Source: Ottowia thiooxydans DSM 14619
GTDB taxonomy: Bacteria; Pseudomonadota; Gammaproteobacteria; Burkholderiales; Burkholderiaceae_C
DNA length: 64,000 bases
Direction of reading: 5' to 3'
Assembly: GCF_000422885.1 (NCBI RefSeq)
Contig: NZ_AUGX01000010.1
Coordinates: forward strand, 1 to 64,000
This document shows, one piece after another, positions 41,042 through 50,226 of the stretch; within the stretch, counting starts at the first letter, position 1, and every line of letters begins with the position of its first letter. The notes below the pieces were generated by a model. That model searched no databases. It had not been told where the DNA came from and saw only the letters and a list, made by a program, of their open reading frames with translations. A program made the translations under genes and the position numbers.

Positions 41042-43549
41042 TCAGAACTTCGCGTTGAGCGAGAACGAAATCAGGCGCGGGCTGCCCAGGTACATCTGCG
41101 TGCGGTCTATCGCTGCCCAGTAGTTCTTGTCTGCCACGTTTTCGACGTTCAGGCGCAAGGTTACCGGCACCTGTGCCCACCTGGTGGTGTAGCGCACACC
41201 AAGATCAAATCGTGTCCAACCAGGAATGCTTTGCGTGTTGGCGGCATTCGCGTACTGGCCGGATAAGTGTTCGACCCCACCCGTGAAGGTCAAGCCTGGC
41301 AGATAGGATTGATCCCATTCGACATACGCCTTGGCCTGCAGCTTCGGAACACCCACGGGGCGCAGTCCGTCGTACTGGCCGTTTGCCGTTCTGTCGGCCT
41401 TGGGGTTCAGCAACTGCAGACTGCTCAGCACGCGCACACCACGCGTCGGCTCGCCGAATACACCTAGTTCCAACCCTCGGTGGGTCTGCCGGCCATCCTG
41501 TACATAGCGGTTGGCCTCCAGATACTGCAAGCCCTTGCGGATCTCGAATACGGCCGCAGTCACGGCGAACTTGCCGAAATCCACTTTGGCACCAATCTCA
41601 ACCTGCTTCGAGCGCAGTGGCCCAAGGACCTCGTTCGCATTGATAGCCGTGCTGGGCGCCGTAGCTCCCTGCTCCAAGGCCTGCGCGTAGTTTCCGTATA
41701 CAGAGACATTCTCAACCGGTTTGTAAACCAAACCCACGCTAGGCGTCGTGCCTGATGCACCGTAGCTGGTGGTGATCGCTCCGGTATTGCGGTCAAGATT
41801 GCGTGCATCAATCTTGACCCCTCGCAAACCGAGCAACACTCGCAAGTCGCCCTTGAGCGCAACCAGTTCATAGCCCAAGCCTGCACTGGAGAAAGTGCTC
41901 GCCGAGGTTTTCCCCACCACAGGCATGGCAGGAGTGACCGGCTGAGACGCCAGAACTGGCGCGTAGATGCTGCCAGCGTAGTTGGCGAACGTCACCGGAT
42001 TGGCGGTGCCCACGCTGTTGTCTGCATCGGTCATGCTGAACGACATCAGGTGTTCCACCTCACCCGTACGAATGCGGCCACGCAGGTTGATCTCGCCGGT
42101 GGAGGCCTTGCCGCTGGAGCCCGCCACGTTGCAACTCTGCGTGTAGCCACCGGCGGAACTGGTGAGGTTGGTGCGGCACTCCAAGTTGGGGTTATCAACT
42201 TTGTTCTGTCCATACGCACCGCCCAGGAACCAGCCATCTGCCAGTTCGTACTGCGCACGCAGCACCGCGCGGTCTGACGTCAAGTTATTGAAGTTCCACG
42301 GCTGAGCGATAAGGCGATCGGCTCTTGGCGCCGATGGAATCTGAATGCCCGAAGCAAAGGTAATGCCGGAGCTGAAGCCGTGGATGCGTGTCTTGCCATG
42401 GTCCAGATCGAGCGACGCCGTCAACCGTTCGGAGCGGTAATCCAGGGCGGCAGAGAGGTTGCTCTGGCGGTTGCGTGCGGGCACCACTGCAGAGCCACCT
42501 TCATCATGCGAGGCATTGATACGCAGGCCCCAGGCCCCCTGGCCTCCGAAGCGGCGCCCAATGTCGGCGTGCACGCCCGAAATGCTCTTGCTCACATGCC
42601 GAAAACTCACGCTGTTCAGGGGCTCCTCGCCAGCCCGCTTAGGCACCAGGTTGATCGTGCCGCCCACGGAGTTGCCAACGCGGCCGTTGAGAAACGCTGA
42701 AGGGCCTTTGAGGATTTCCACGTACTCCATCTGGTCTGTAGCTATCCCTCGGCTGTTGAGGCCGAACAGGCCGTCGAACGCCATGTCACCCGTGGAGCCA
42801 AAAAATCCGCGGATGTAATACACGCTGTCGAAGCTGGAGCTCTGCCCTGTCCGCCCGAGTCGTACAGAGCCGTCATTGCGTATAGCTTCCGACACATTCC
42901 GTACCTGCTGGTTCTGCAGCAACTCACTTGTCAGGGACACCGTGGCATGCGGCGTATCGAACATGTCGCGGTTCCCAAGCATGCCGGCACGCCCGCCGCG
43001 CGCCACTTGGCCGCCGGCGTAGGACGGCAAGGGAATGTCAGGCGCGGTGCTTGCGCTCGCAGTGACGGTAACTACCGGCAGTGTGGCACTCCCCTGTGCG
43101 GCGCGTGCGCTAGTGGCTGCGGATGGAGCCCTGCGGAGCGTGTAGCGGCCGGCGGCAGTGGCGATGGCCTCCAACCCGCTTCCTTCAAGCAGCATGGAGA
43201 AAGCTTCTGCTACGGTATGGCTACCGCGTACCGCGCGGCCTTGCTTGCCATCCGCCAGCACTGGATCGAACGAAAGGACCACGCCGGCTGCGCGTGCCAG
43301 GTCGTTCACTCGCACTGCCAATGGTCCGGCTGGCACTTCATAACGCCTAAGTTGCGCGGAAGTGGCAGACTTCTCCTCGGCGGCGAAGCTTGCCGCCGGT
43401 GACATCAGGCTCGCCGCGGCAACCAACACGCTTGCACTCGACAGCCCGAGCCATCTTGCGCGCATCGCGGTCTCTTGGGTTATTTCCTTGGCAAAACCTC
43501 GTCCTGCCCAGCGCTTGTGCCCTGCTGGCCCCTTATTCTCCAACTGCAT
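41042..43549 (-). CDS. TonB-dependent siderophore receptor with STN domain (second system)
   Basis: This is an outer-membrane receptor of up to 835 residues. An STN domain lies after the signal peptide (LRRYEVPAGPLAVRVNDLARAAGVVLSFDPVLADGKQGRAVRG), then the plug (DTPHATVSLTSELLQNQQVRNVSEAIRNDGSVRLG, VEILKGPSAFLNGRVGNSVGGTINLVPKRA) and a barrel ending ISFSLNAKF with terminal Phe. ATG 43549 has a good GAGG site but adds 28 residues before MRARWLGLSSASVLV, a normal signal peptide start at 43465; either is possible. It follows fecR by ~100 bp. Confidence 0.92.
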   Translation of the reverse strand: MQLENKGPAGHKRWAGRGFAKEITQETAMRARWLGLSSASVLVAAASLMSPAASFAAEEKSATSAQLRRYEVPAGPLAVRVNDLARAAGVVLSFDPVLADGKQGRAVRGSHTVAEAFSMLLEGSGLEAIATAAGRYTLRRAPSAATSARAAQGSATLPVVTVTASASTAPDIPLPSYAGGQVARGGRAGMLGNRDMFDTPHATVSLTSELLQNQQVRNVSEAIRNDGSVRLGRTGQSSSFDSVYYIRGFFGSTGDMAFDGLFGLNSRGIATDQMEYVEILKGPSAFLNGRVGNSVGGTINLVPKRAGEEPLNSVSFRHVSKSISGVHADIGRRFGGQGAWGLRINASHDEGGSAVVPARNRQSNLSAALDYRSERLTASLDLDHGKTRIHGFSSGITFASGIQIPSAPRADRLIAQPWNFNNLTSDRAVLRAQYELADGWFLGGAYGQNKVDNPNLECRTNLTSSAGGYTQSCNVAGSSGKASTGEINLRGRIRTGEVEHLMSFSMTDADNSVGTANPVTFANYAGSIYAPVLASQPVTPAMPVVGKTSASTFSSAGLGYELVALKGDLRVLLGLRGVKIDARNLDRNTGAITTSYGASGTTPSVGLVYKPVENVSVYGNYAQALEQGATAPSTAINANEVLGPLRSKQVEIGAKVDFGKFAVTAAVFEIRKGLQYLEANRYVQDGRQTHRGLELGVFGEPTRGVRVLSSLQLLNPKADRTANGQYDGLRPVGVPKLQAKAYVEWDQSYLPGLTFTGGVEHLSGQYANAANTQSIPGWTRFDLGVRYTTRWAQVPVTLRLNVENVADKNYWAAIDRTQMYLGSPRLISFSLNAKF

Positions 43550-43651
43550 GCTTTACCTCTTTCAAGTGTTCCTATGGATGGCTCTCAAGAGGTAGGCCAC
43601 TTGAAACTGAAAAAGGTATAGCGAGATGAAGAAAAATAGAAACCAGTTGCC

Positions 43652-44644
43652 CTAGGCACCAGGTACAACGGTCACCCAATAACGGGTTCGATAGTGAATA
43701 CGAACAGGCAACGCATCGGTCAACGCCGCCAGCACCTGGTCTGTGTCGTCCAGCTTGAAAACCCCCGAAACGCGCAAGTGCGCAATGGCTTCGTCGCACG
43801 CGAGTCTGCCGGGGCGGTAGCGAGCTAACTCGGCAATGAACTCTGAAAGAACGCGGTCCTGGGCAACTATCAGCCCGTCAGTCCAGGCCACGGTTCGCTC
43901 GTCCGCAAAGGAAATGTCGGAAACCAAAGCTTTGCCAAAGCTCGCGCGCTGACCTGCGCGAACCACCTGCGCTTTGGCGAGTGGGGCAGAGGGTCTGATT
44001 TCCACCCCACCCTCGAATACAGAGACCGCGCTGCGCCCGCCTTCCTGTCGCACAGAAAACCGTGTACCCAAAGCACGGACCCGCCCTTCATGGGTTTCAA
44101 CCACCAGAGGGCGCAAGTCTGTTCCGCCGTTTGGCAAGCTGCGATGGCCGCTGGTGATGAGGGCTTCCCCTGCCCGCAAACGGATCAGACGCCAATCGCC
44201 GTCATAGATCACATCCACTGCAGTGTTCGTGTTCAGTGCAAGCTGTGTACCGTCATCCAGCGTCAGAGTGCGCCGCTCGCCCGTGCTCGTTCGGTAGTCT
44301 GCCACCCATTCCTGCCAGGGGGTCGCCCGGTAGGTCATCCAGCCTGCCCCGCCGGTAACGAACAACACGCTCAGCAACTTGAGCGCATCACGGCGGCGCG
44401 CCGAAGACGGTGCACTCAGCGCAGCCAAACCAACGCCGGAGGGCAAACCTCTCAGCCTGCGGTTGACAGCCTCTATGTGCTCCCATGCGCGTACATGGGC
44501 TTCATCGGCTTCCAACCAACGGTGCCAGCGCTGTTTATCGGCATCCGACGCTGTACCCGACGCCAACACGACCAGCCACTCAGTGGCCTCGCGCGCCACG
44601 GCAGCATCAAATGGGCGCGTTTCCAGAGGTAAGGCCTGGCTCAT
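43652..44644 (-). CDS. FecR-family sigma regulator (second system)
   Basis: This 330-residue protein starts at MSQALPLETRP, overlapping the fecI stop as ATGA. The DUF4880-type N terminus is EATEWLVVLASGTASDADKQRWHRWLEADEAHVRAWEHIEAV, followed by a helix near LKLLSVLFVTGGAGWM. The FecR domain follows (TLDDGTQLALNTNTAVDVIYDGDWRLIRLRAGEALI, VRALGTRFSVRQ). Tight coupling to its sigma gene contrasts with the first system, where a transposable element separates the pair. Confidence 0.92.
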   Translation of the reverse strand: MSQALPLETRPFDAAVAREATEWLVVLASGTASDADKQRWHRWLEADEAHVRAWEHIEAVNRRLRGLPSGVGLAALSAPSSARRRDALKLLSVLFVTGGAGWMTYRATPWQEWVADYRTSTGERRTLTLDDGTQLALNTNTAVDVIYDGDWRLIRLRAGEALITSGHRSLPNGGTDLRPLVVETHEGRVRALGTRFSVRQEGGRSAVSVFEGGVEIRPSAPLAKAQVVRAGQRASFGKALVSDISFADERTVAWTDGLIVAQDRVLSEFIAELARYRPGRLACDEAIAHLRVSGVFKLDDTDQVLAALTDALPVRIHYRTRYWVTVVPGA

Positions 44645-45144
44645 ACCGTCAGCGAAAAATAGCACTGCTGCGTCGCCCGCCGCATGTACTGCTTCACCAT
44701 GCTCACTGAGACGCCAATCTGCTCAGCGATTTCGACATAGGTGAGCCCTTCCAGTTGCGAGAGCAGGAATGCCCGCCTTGCCTTCGGCGGCAAGCCATCC
44801 AGCATGCGATCAATTTCCAAAAGAGTTTCCATCACGATGGCGCGATGCTCTGGAGAAGGGACTTGGGGTTCCGGCAAACACGAGATGGCATCCAGATAGG
44901 CCTGCTCAATCGCCCGCCTCCGGTAGTGGTTGGCTACCAGACCACCCGCGACCGTGGCCAGAAATGTGCGCGGCTCGCGAATACTCGTCACATCCCGTGA
45001 AGTCAGGATTCGAAGGAATGTGTCGTGGCTCAGGTCCGCCGCCTGGTGGGTATCGCCCAATTTACGACGCAACCACCCCTGCAGCCACCCGTGGTGGTCG
45101 CTATACAGGGACTCGACAGTGTGTATGGACACATGGTCTGGCAC
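44641..45144 (-). CDS. FecI-like ECF sigma factor (second system)
   Basis: The 167-residue sigma factor has region 2 at about residues 10-75 (YSDHHGWLQGWLRRKLGDTHQAADLSHDTFLRIL, REPRTFLATVAGGLVANHYRR) and region 4 at about 110-160 (LPPKARRAFLLSQLEGLTYVEIAEQIGVSVSMVKQYM). The start is a GTG at 45144 with AGGA upstream. It is the first gene of a four-gene iron-uptake operon and has a weak Fur-like site about 40 bp upstream. Confidence 0.9.
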   Translation of the reverse strand: MPDHVSIHTVESLYSDHHGWLQGWLRRKLGDTHQAADLSHDTFLRILTSRDVTSIREPRTFLATVAGGLVANHYRRRAIEQAYLDAISCLPEPQVPSPEHRAIVMETLLEIDRMLDGLPPKARRAFLLSQLEGLTYVEIAEQIGVSVSMVKQYMRRATQQCYFSLTV

Positions 45145-45182
45145 GGCAATCCTGTGGCAATCTGTGAGCAGTCGGTTAATCT

Positions 45183-45206
45183 AAATAAGAACCAATCGCA
45201 ATTATT
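45183..45206 (-). promoter_or_regulatory. Weak Fur-like box upstream of second fecI
   Basis: AAATAAGAA followed by a degenerate partner ending AATTATT lies ~40 bp before the GTG start. Only one arm matches the Fur consensus well, so this rests largely on context. Confidence 0.35.
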
Positions 45207-45288
45207 GCCGAAAAATCAGGATTTCACTCCTTGTCGTAGTTGACCAAGGTGCCTTCACAATCGCGCCGCTGGCTCTGACAGGTGGACT

Positions 45289-45489
45289 AAAAGCCATCGC
45301 CAGTTTGATTTCGTAGGGAGACCACTGGTTGAGCGGCAAACACAGCGACAGTGAACGGCCGATGTCGGCGTTGGCCCAATCCGCGTCGTAGTGCAGCTAT
45401 ATTTCTCCGCGAACAGGAGGTGTCCAACGACCTACGCGAACACCGGTGGTCCAGATAGATAGGCAGCGGCCGTGCGATCAACGCCCCAT
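45289..45489 (-). pseudogene. hipA: Decayed hipA (N-terminal fragment)
   Basis: One base after the HipB-like stop, an ATG opens a frame that reads like HipA kinase N termini: SIWTTGVRVGRW and, after a further stretch, DIGRSLSLCLPL (HipA has R-x-LSLSLPL). Two in-frame stops (TGA at codon 4 and a TAG near codon 32) break it, and homology fades after about 60 codons. The toxin kinase domain is gone. Confidence 0.7.
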
Positions 45490-45490
45490 G

Positions 45491-45754
45491 TCACCAATCC
45501 GTTTTCAAGTTTGCGGACACCGCCGCGCTGCCTCGGATCCCAACGGCCAACTCCAAGCCTACCGCTTCGCACCATGCTAGAAGTTGCTCCACACTCAACT
45601 CCTGCGCGTGAAGTTCCAGGTGCGAGATTCGCGACTGGCTCAACCCAATACGAGCGGCCAGCGCCGCTTGGGTCAGCCCCTTTGCTTTGCGCGCAGCTTG
45701 GAGCATTAACCCAAGTTGGCCAGGAGTCACCAGCGCATGCGAGGTCTGGGGCAT
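45491..45754 (-). CDS. HipB-like XRE antitoxin/regulator (orphan)
   Basis: This 87-residue protein carries a helix-turn-helix: LGLMLQAARKAKGLTQAALAARIGLSQSRISHLELHAQELSVEQLLAWCEAVGLELAV, the full HipB-type XRE domain. The ATG at 45754 (MPQTSHALV) was chosen with AGGTAC upstream. The gene that should follow, hipA, is a broken remnant starting one base after this stop, so this is an antitoxin left without its toxin. It may survive as an autoregulator. Confidence 0.82.
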   Translation of the reverse strand: MPQTSHALVTPGQLGLMLQAARKAKGLTQAALAARIGLSQSRISHLELHAQELSVEQLLAWCEAVGLELAVGIRGSAAVSANLKTDW

Positions 45755-45892
45755 GACAAGTACCTGAAATTCAGATAAATGCAATATAGCTGAATAACAG
45801 GTACGAGTAATCGAACACACCAAACCCGTGCGAACGATGAATTGGTTGGCGCAGCTACACCAGGGCTGGATTCGCGGGCGGAGGTTAACGCG

Positions 45893-45920
45893 GGCATTTC
45901 GGCCGAAAGGCCGAAATGCC
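45893..45920. terminator. Strong hairpin after the indolepyruvate oxidoreductase gene
   Basis: A perfect 12-bp stem (GGCATTTCGGCC / GGCCGAAATGCC) with a GAAA tetraloop lies 29 bp after the stop at 45949. No T-tract follows on either strand, so it may stabilise mRNA ends or aid termination without being a classical terminator. Confidence 0.55.
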
Positions 45921-45948
45921 GGGCTGCTCGCTTACTCCCGACCAACGT

Positions 45949-48900
45949 TTAAGCAGCTTTTTTCAAGGGAATCACCCTGCGCTGCAGGGCAGCTAGCAGG
46001 TCAGCCTCTCGCTTTCTGGCGGCATCAATGCCCTTCTCGCGCACGTGCCCGTAGCCCCGGATCTGCTCCGGTAGACTGGCCAGTTCAATGGCCACCTGAT
46101 GGTGCCCACTGTCGCGCGTGATCTGCAGGGTATCAATGGCCTTTTCAATATTTGCCTCGTATTCACCAATGAGGGCGCGCTCGGTGCGCCGTTCCTGGGT
46201 GTAGCCGAAGACGTCGAATGCGGTGCCACGCAAGCCGCGCATGCGGGCCAGGACTTTGAACACCGGAACGATCCAGGCGCCGAACTCCATCTTCTTTGGC
46301 TCACCCGTAGTCGGGTTACGGCGCGCAAGCAACGGCGGAGCCAGATTGAAAACCAGCTTGTAGTCGCCCTCAAACTGGCGATCGATGTTCTGCAAGAAGC
46401 CACTTTGCACATGCAGGCGGGCCACCTCGTACTCGTCTTTCATCGCCATGAGCTTGAATTGGTAGGTCGCCACGGCGCGCGTCAGTTCTGTTCGGCCCGG
46501 GAAAGCAGCCCTTTCCGCTGATCGAACCTTGTCGACCACCGCCATGTAGCGCTGCGCGTACGCTTCGTTCTGGTAGTCAACAAGGTACTTGCGCCGAAAC
46601 GCAATGGCTTGCTCCAGGTCTTGCACAGGCGCGGGTGAAATCCCGGCGTTGCCTACGGCCTGGCGCGAGGCGATCAGGTTCTCTACCGCTCTGGCGTCTA
46701 CCGCGGTGCGGCGTCCCCACATGAACGCGTCGCGGTTCATCTGTTGTGCGGTGCCATTGAGTTCAATGGCTTTGTCGATGGCTTCGGCCGTCAAGGGAAT
46801 GAGCCCGTGCTGGAAGGCGAAGCCCATCATGAACATGTTGGCCGAGATGCTGTCGCCCATCAGGGCCACGGCGATACGGCTTGCCGCTACGAAGACTGCG
46901 CCATCGGCGCCCACGGCATCGGTGATGTTCTTGCGCAGACCGCTGCTGGGGAACTGCATGTCAGCATCGCGCGCAAAATGGCCTGGCATGGTCTCTTCAG
47001 TGTTCACTACCATCCGGGTGTGGCCCTTGCGCGTGAGGGCAAGCGTCTTGGAGTTGCCAGCTACGATCACGTCGCAGCCGAGCACCAGATCGGCACCGCC
47101 GGCTGCAATTCGAATGGTCTTGATGGCTTCGGGCGAGCGGCCAAAGCGCAGGTGGCTCCAGACTGACCCACCCTTTTGCGCCAAGCCCGCCATATCCAGA
47201 ATGCCGCAGCCCACACCCTGCAGGTGTGCCGCCATGCCAAGGATGGCACCGATGGTCACCACGCCGGTGCCGCCCATGCCAGTCACCACAATGCTGTAAA
47301 CGCCCTTTTCCAGCGATGGCAGCACAGGCTCGGGCAGCGGCGGGAACACTGCGTTGTTGTTTACACGCTCGGGCTTGCGAAGCTTGCCACCCAACACCGT
47401 CACGAAGCTGGGGCAAAAACCCTTGGCGCAGGAGTAGTCCTTATTACAAGAGGACTGATCAATCCGGCGCTTGCGGCCTAGCTCGGTTTCCAGCGGCTGG
47501 ACCGACACACAGTTCGACTTCACACCGCAGTCGCCGCAGCCCTCGCAGACCAAATCGTTGATGACCAGGCGTTTGGCCGGATCGGGAAATTCTCCGCGCT
47601 TGCGCCGGCGCCGCTTTTCCGCTGCACAGGTCTGGTCGTAGATGAAGACGGTGGTGCCTTCGATCTCGCGCAGTTGCTTCTGCACTTCGTTGATGTCGTC
47701 GCGGTGGTGCACGGTCAGGCCGACGGGCCACTGAATGCCTGCCGGGTACTTGCCGGGCTCATCTGTCACCACAACGATGCGTTTCACGCCTTCGGCGTGT
47801 ACCTGGTGGGCAATGGTCGGTACATCGAGTGGCCCATCGTGCTTTTGCCCGCCCGTCATGGCCACCGCGTCGTTGAAGAGGATCTTGAACGTGATGTTGG
47901 TTTTGGCCGCAACGGCGGCGCGAACAGCCAGCAACCCGGAGTGAAAGTACGTGCCATCGCCCATGTTCTGGAACATGTGATCGCGTTTGGAAAACGGCGC
48001 CTCACCTACCCAAGACATGCCCTCCGCACCCATCTGGGTATAACCCTGGGTGGAGCGATCCATGGACTGAGCCATCCAGCTGCAGCCAATGCCTGCGTAG
48101 CCCTTGCTCCCTTCCGGAAGCACGGTGGACGAACTGTGCGGGCAGCCACTGCAGAAGTAAAAACTGCGCGAGAGAATGTCGATCACGCCCTTGGGCGCCC
48201 GGTATCCGCGAAGCTCGTCCACGCGTTGGCGCAACACCTCCAGGTTGCCTTCATTGAGCTCCAACAGACGCTCGCCGATGGCAATGGCGATCTGGTTGGA
48301 ATCCAGCGCCATCTCGGATTGCAACAGCGTCAGGCCGGTCTCGTCCTTCTTACCGACGATGGTAGGTGCGTTGGCCATGCCGTACAGCTGCTCCTTGAGC
48401 TGAAACTCCAGCAGGCTTCGTTTTTCTTCTACTACCAGGATCTTCTTCAAGCCGACCGCGAACTCTTTGGCACCTTCCGGTTCCAGCGGCCAAGTCATGC
48501 CGATCTTGTAGATGCGCAATCCGAGCTCGGCTGCTGCTTCCTCCGAGAGATTGAGCTCGTCCAGCGCTTGCAGCACATCCAGGTAGCTCTTGCCGTGGCT
48601 AGCGATGCCCAGCTTGGGCGTGGTTGAATCCAGCACCACCCGGTCGATTGCATTGGCGCGGGCGAATGCGGACACCGCCACCAGCTTATGGCGATGCAGA
48701 CGAGCCTCCTGAGCGTGCGGAGTGTCTGGCTGGCGCAGGTTCAGGCCATCGGCGGGCATTTCCACCCCTTCGGGCAAGCGTATCTGCACGCGGTTGAGGT
48801 CGACATCGATGGATGCTGTGGCCTCCACAGTGTCCTTCACGCACTTCATGCCAACCCAGCAGCCGCTGTAGCGTGAGAGCGCCCAGCCAATCACGCCGTA

Positions 48901-49443
48901 GTCCAGTACTTCCTGCACACCCGAGGGGCTGAGCACCGGAATCATGGCGTCGACCATGGCGAACTCGCTCTGGTGGCAGGTGGTGGACGACTCACAAGTG
49001 TGGTCGTCGCCCATGAGCACCAGCACGCCGCCATTCTTTGACGAGCCTGCCAGGTTGCCGTGGCGAAACGCATCACCCGTGCGGTCCACGCCAGGGCCTT
49101 TGCCGTACCACATGGCAAAGACACCGTCGTACTTGCCCTCCCCCGTGGCTTCCGCCTGCTGTGTGCCCCATACCGCGGTGGCGGCCAGGTCTTCGTTGAC
49201 GCCGGGCACAAAGAGCACGTTGTGTGCGGATAGGTGCTTTTTCGCCTTGCCGAGTTGGTCGTCAAAAGTACCTAGCGGAGATCCACGGTAGCCGGAGATG
49301 TATCCAGCAGTGGTCTTGCCGTCCTGCCGGTCGCGAAGGTGCTGGGTCATGGGCAGGCGCACCAGCGCCTGCGTGCCGGTGATGAAGATCCGGCCTTTTT
49401 CCAAGGTGTATTTGTCGTCCAGGCTGACGGTTTTGAGACTCAT
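45949..49443 (-). CDS. Indolepyruvate ferredoxin oxidoreductase family protein (fused subunits)
   Basis: Enzymes of this family oxidatively decarboxylate aryl- or branched 2-oxo acids to acyl-CoA with thiamine diphosphate. The 1,164-residue chain fuses an IorA-like part (GYISGYRGSPLGTFDDQLGKA, TPP motif GDGTYFHSGLLAVRAA with NDAVAMTGGQ), a ferredoxin-type Cys cluster (CEGCGDCGVKSNC, CNKDYSCAKGFCP) and an IorB-like part (VTGMGGTGVVTIGAILGMAAHLQG). Start MSLKTVSLDDKY has AAGGAAAT upstream. It is divergent from the RidA-DadA-Liv operon and shares TGTCGACA sites with it, suggesting it consumes the 2-oxo acid made by DadA. Confidence 0.92.
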   Translation of the reverse strand: MSLKTVSLDDKYTLEKGRIFITGTQALVRLPMTQHLRDRQDGKTTAGYISGYRGSPLGTFDDQLGKAKKHLSAHNVLFVPGVNEDLAATAVWGTQQAEATGEGKYDGVFAMWYGKGPGVDRTGDAFRHGNLAGSSKNGGVLVLMGDDHTCESSTTCHQSEFAMVDAMIPVLSPSGVQEVLDYGVIGWALSRYSGCWVGMKCVKDTVEATASIDVDLNRVQIRLPEGVEMPADGLNLRQPDTPHAQEARLHRHKLVAVSAFARANAIDRVVLDSTTPKLGIASHGKSYLDVLQALDELNLSEEAAAELGLRIYKIGMTWPLEPEGAKEFAVGLKKILVVEEKRSLLEFQLKEQLYGMANAPTIVGKKDETGLTLLQSEMALDSNQIAIAIGERLLELNEGNLEVLRQRVDELRGYRAPKGVIDILSRSFYFCSGCPHSSSTVLPEGSKGYAGIGCSWMAQSMDRSTQGYTQMGAEGMSWVGEAPFSKRDHMFQNMGDGTYFHSGLLAVRAAVAAKTNITFKILFNDAVAMTGGQKHDGPLDVPTIAHQVHAEGVKRIVVVTDEPGKYPAGIQWPVGLTVHHRDDINEVQKQLREIEGTTVFIYDQTCAAEKRRRRKRGEFPDPAKRLVINDLVCEGCGDCGVKSNCVSVQPLETELGRKRRIDQSSCNKDYSCAKGFCPSFVTVLGGKLRKPERVNNNAVFPPLPEPVLPSLEKGVYSIVVTGMGGTGVVTIGAILGMAAHLQGVGCGILDMAGLAQKGGSVWSHLRFGRSPEAIKTIRIAAGGADLVLGCDVIVAGNSKTLALTRKGHTRMVVNTEETMPGHFARDADMQFPSSGLRKNITDAVGADGAVFVAASRIAVALMGDSISANMFMMGFAFQHGLIPLTAEAIDKAIELNGTAQQMNRDAFMWGRRTAVDARAVENLIASRQAVGNAGISPAPVQDLEQAIAFRRKYLVDYQNEAYAQRYMAVVDKVRSAERAAFPGRTELTRAVATYQFKLMAMKDEYEVARLHVQSGFLQNIDRQFEGDYKLVFNLAPPLLARRNPTTGEPKKMEFGAWIVPVFKVLARMRGLRGTAFDVFGYTQERRTERALIGEYEANIEKAIDTLQITRDSGHHQVAIELASLPEQIRGYGHVREKGIDAARKREADLLAALQRRVIPLKKAA

Positions 49444-49497
49444 GGATTTCCTTCTTGACTGAACCAAGGCAACGTAATTTTTGATGTCGCCGCAAAG

Positions 49498-49505
49498 TGT
49501 CGACA
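49498..49505. promoter_or_regulatory. TGTCGACA operator site 1
   Basis: GTGTCGACAG lies 55 bp upstream of the IOR start, in a position to block its promoter. TTGTCGACAA-like palindromes are typical of GntR/FCD regulators, and a GntR/FCD gene ends the divergent operon. Confidence 0.55.
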
Positions 49506-49688
49506 GGTGTTTAATCACAAGTAAATCATGCCCGGAATACGCTTGTCAACTGTTTAGGGAAAGTCCGGATGAGAGTGCATCAGGAACGTCTTGTTTTTCG
49601 CCAGACATCCCCGCACAAGTCCAGTGCACCATGCACCGCAATGATCGTTCTACGCCCCGGGAATGCGCTGAATCGGTGCGAAAAGTCA

Positions 49689-49702
49689 ATGTGTCGACAC
49701 AT
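49689..49702. promoter_or_regulatory. TGTCGACA operator site 2 (perfect 14-bp palindrome)
   Basis: ATGTGTCGACACAT is a perfect palindrome centrally placed in the divergent region. Confidence 0.6.
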
Positions 49703-49794
49703 CTGTAGTCACATATCGCTAATGGCATAGATATTGCAGTTGATCGACTAGGGAAAACACTATCTCACATATCGCCGATTGACCTCTATAAACA

Positions 49795-49816
49795 CTGTCT
49801 CGACAAGTGTCGACAC
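49795..49816. promoter_or_regulatory. TGTCGACA operator site 3 (double)
   Basis: A variant CTGTCTCGACAAG is followed at once by GTGTCGACAC (49807-49816), about 52 bp before the ridA start. The tandem arrangement suggests cooperative binding. Confidence 0.6.
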
Positions 49817-49867
49817 ACCGAATGGCATTTTCATTCAAGCTTTTTCAACACCCCAAGGAGTAATCAC

Positions 49868-50215
49868 ATGAACATCCAACGCATCCAACCCAATGCCCGC
49901 ATGAGCGCCGCCGTCGTCTGCAATGGCTTCGTCTTCCTCTCTGGCCAGGTGGCTGACGACACCACAGCCGATGTCGCAGGTCAGACGCGCCAGATCCTCG
50001 ACAAGATCGACCGCATCCTGGCTGAGGCTGGCAGCAGCAAGGAGCGCGTGCTCAGCGCCAACATCTGGATTGCAGAGGCTTCAACTTTCAACGAGATGAA
50101 CAGCGTATGGGACGCCTGGGTGCCAGCCGGCAACACCCCTGCACGTGCATGCGTGGAGTCCAAGCTCGCGTTCCCGCAGTACACGGTCGAAATCGGTGTG
50201 ATCGCCGCCGTCTGA
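49868..50215 (+). CDS. RidA-family 2-iminoacid deaminase
   Basis: RidA proteins hydrolyse reactive 2-imino acids to 2-oxo acids and ammonia. The 115-residue protein shows RMSAAVVCNGFVFLSGQVADD, DILAEAGSSKERVLSANIWIA-type mid section, and TPARACVESKLAFPQYTVEIGVIAAV with the conserved Arg and Glu of active members. AAGGAG lies 9 nt upstream. It is 11 bp before dadA, so it probably clears the imine formed by that enzyme. Confidence 0.92.
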   Translation: MNIQRIQPNARMSAAVVCNGFVFLSGQVADDTTADVAGQTRQILDKIDRILAEAGSSKERVLSANIWIAEASTFNEMNSVWDAWVPAGNTPARACVESKLAFPQYTVEIGVIAAV

Positions 50216-50226
50216 GCGCCCACGCG

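Larger units (their letters stand above)
49444..49867. promoter_or_regulatory. Divergent promoter region between the IOR gene and the ridA operon
   Basis: This 424-bp region contains no supported gene. It carries several TGTCGACA-type palindromes close to either start, listed separately, and AT-rich spacers suitable for promoters on both strands. Confidence 0.6.

Noticed and set aside
43560-43650. Search for a copy of the CTAGGGTAT/CGTCT promoter before the second TonB receptor
   Set aside because: A CCTAGGG is present but overlaps the fecR stop and no CGTCT block stands at the right distance.
47674-48627. Plus-strand frame of 317 codons
   Set aside because: Antisense shadow of the indolepyruvate oxidoreductase gene.
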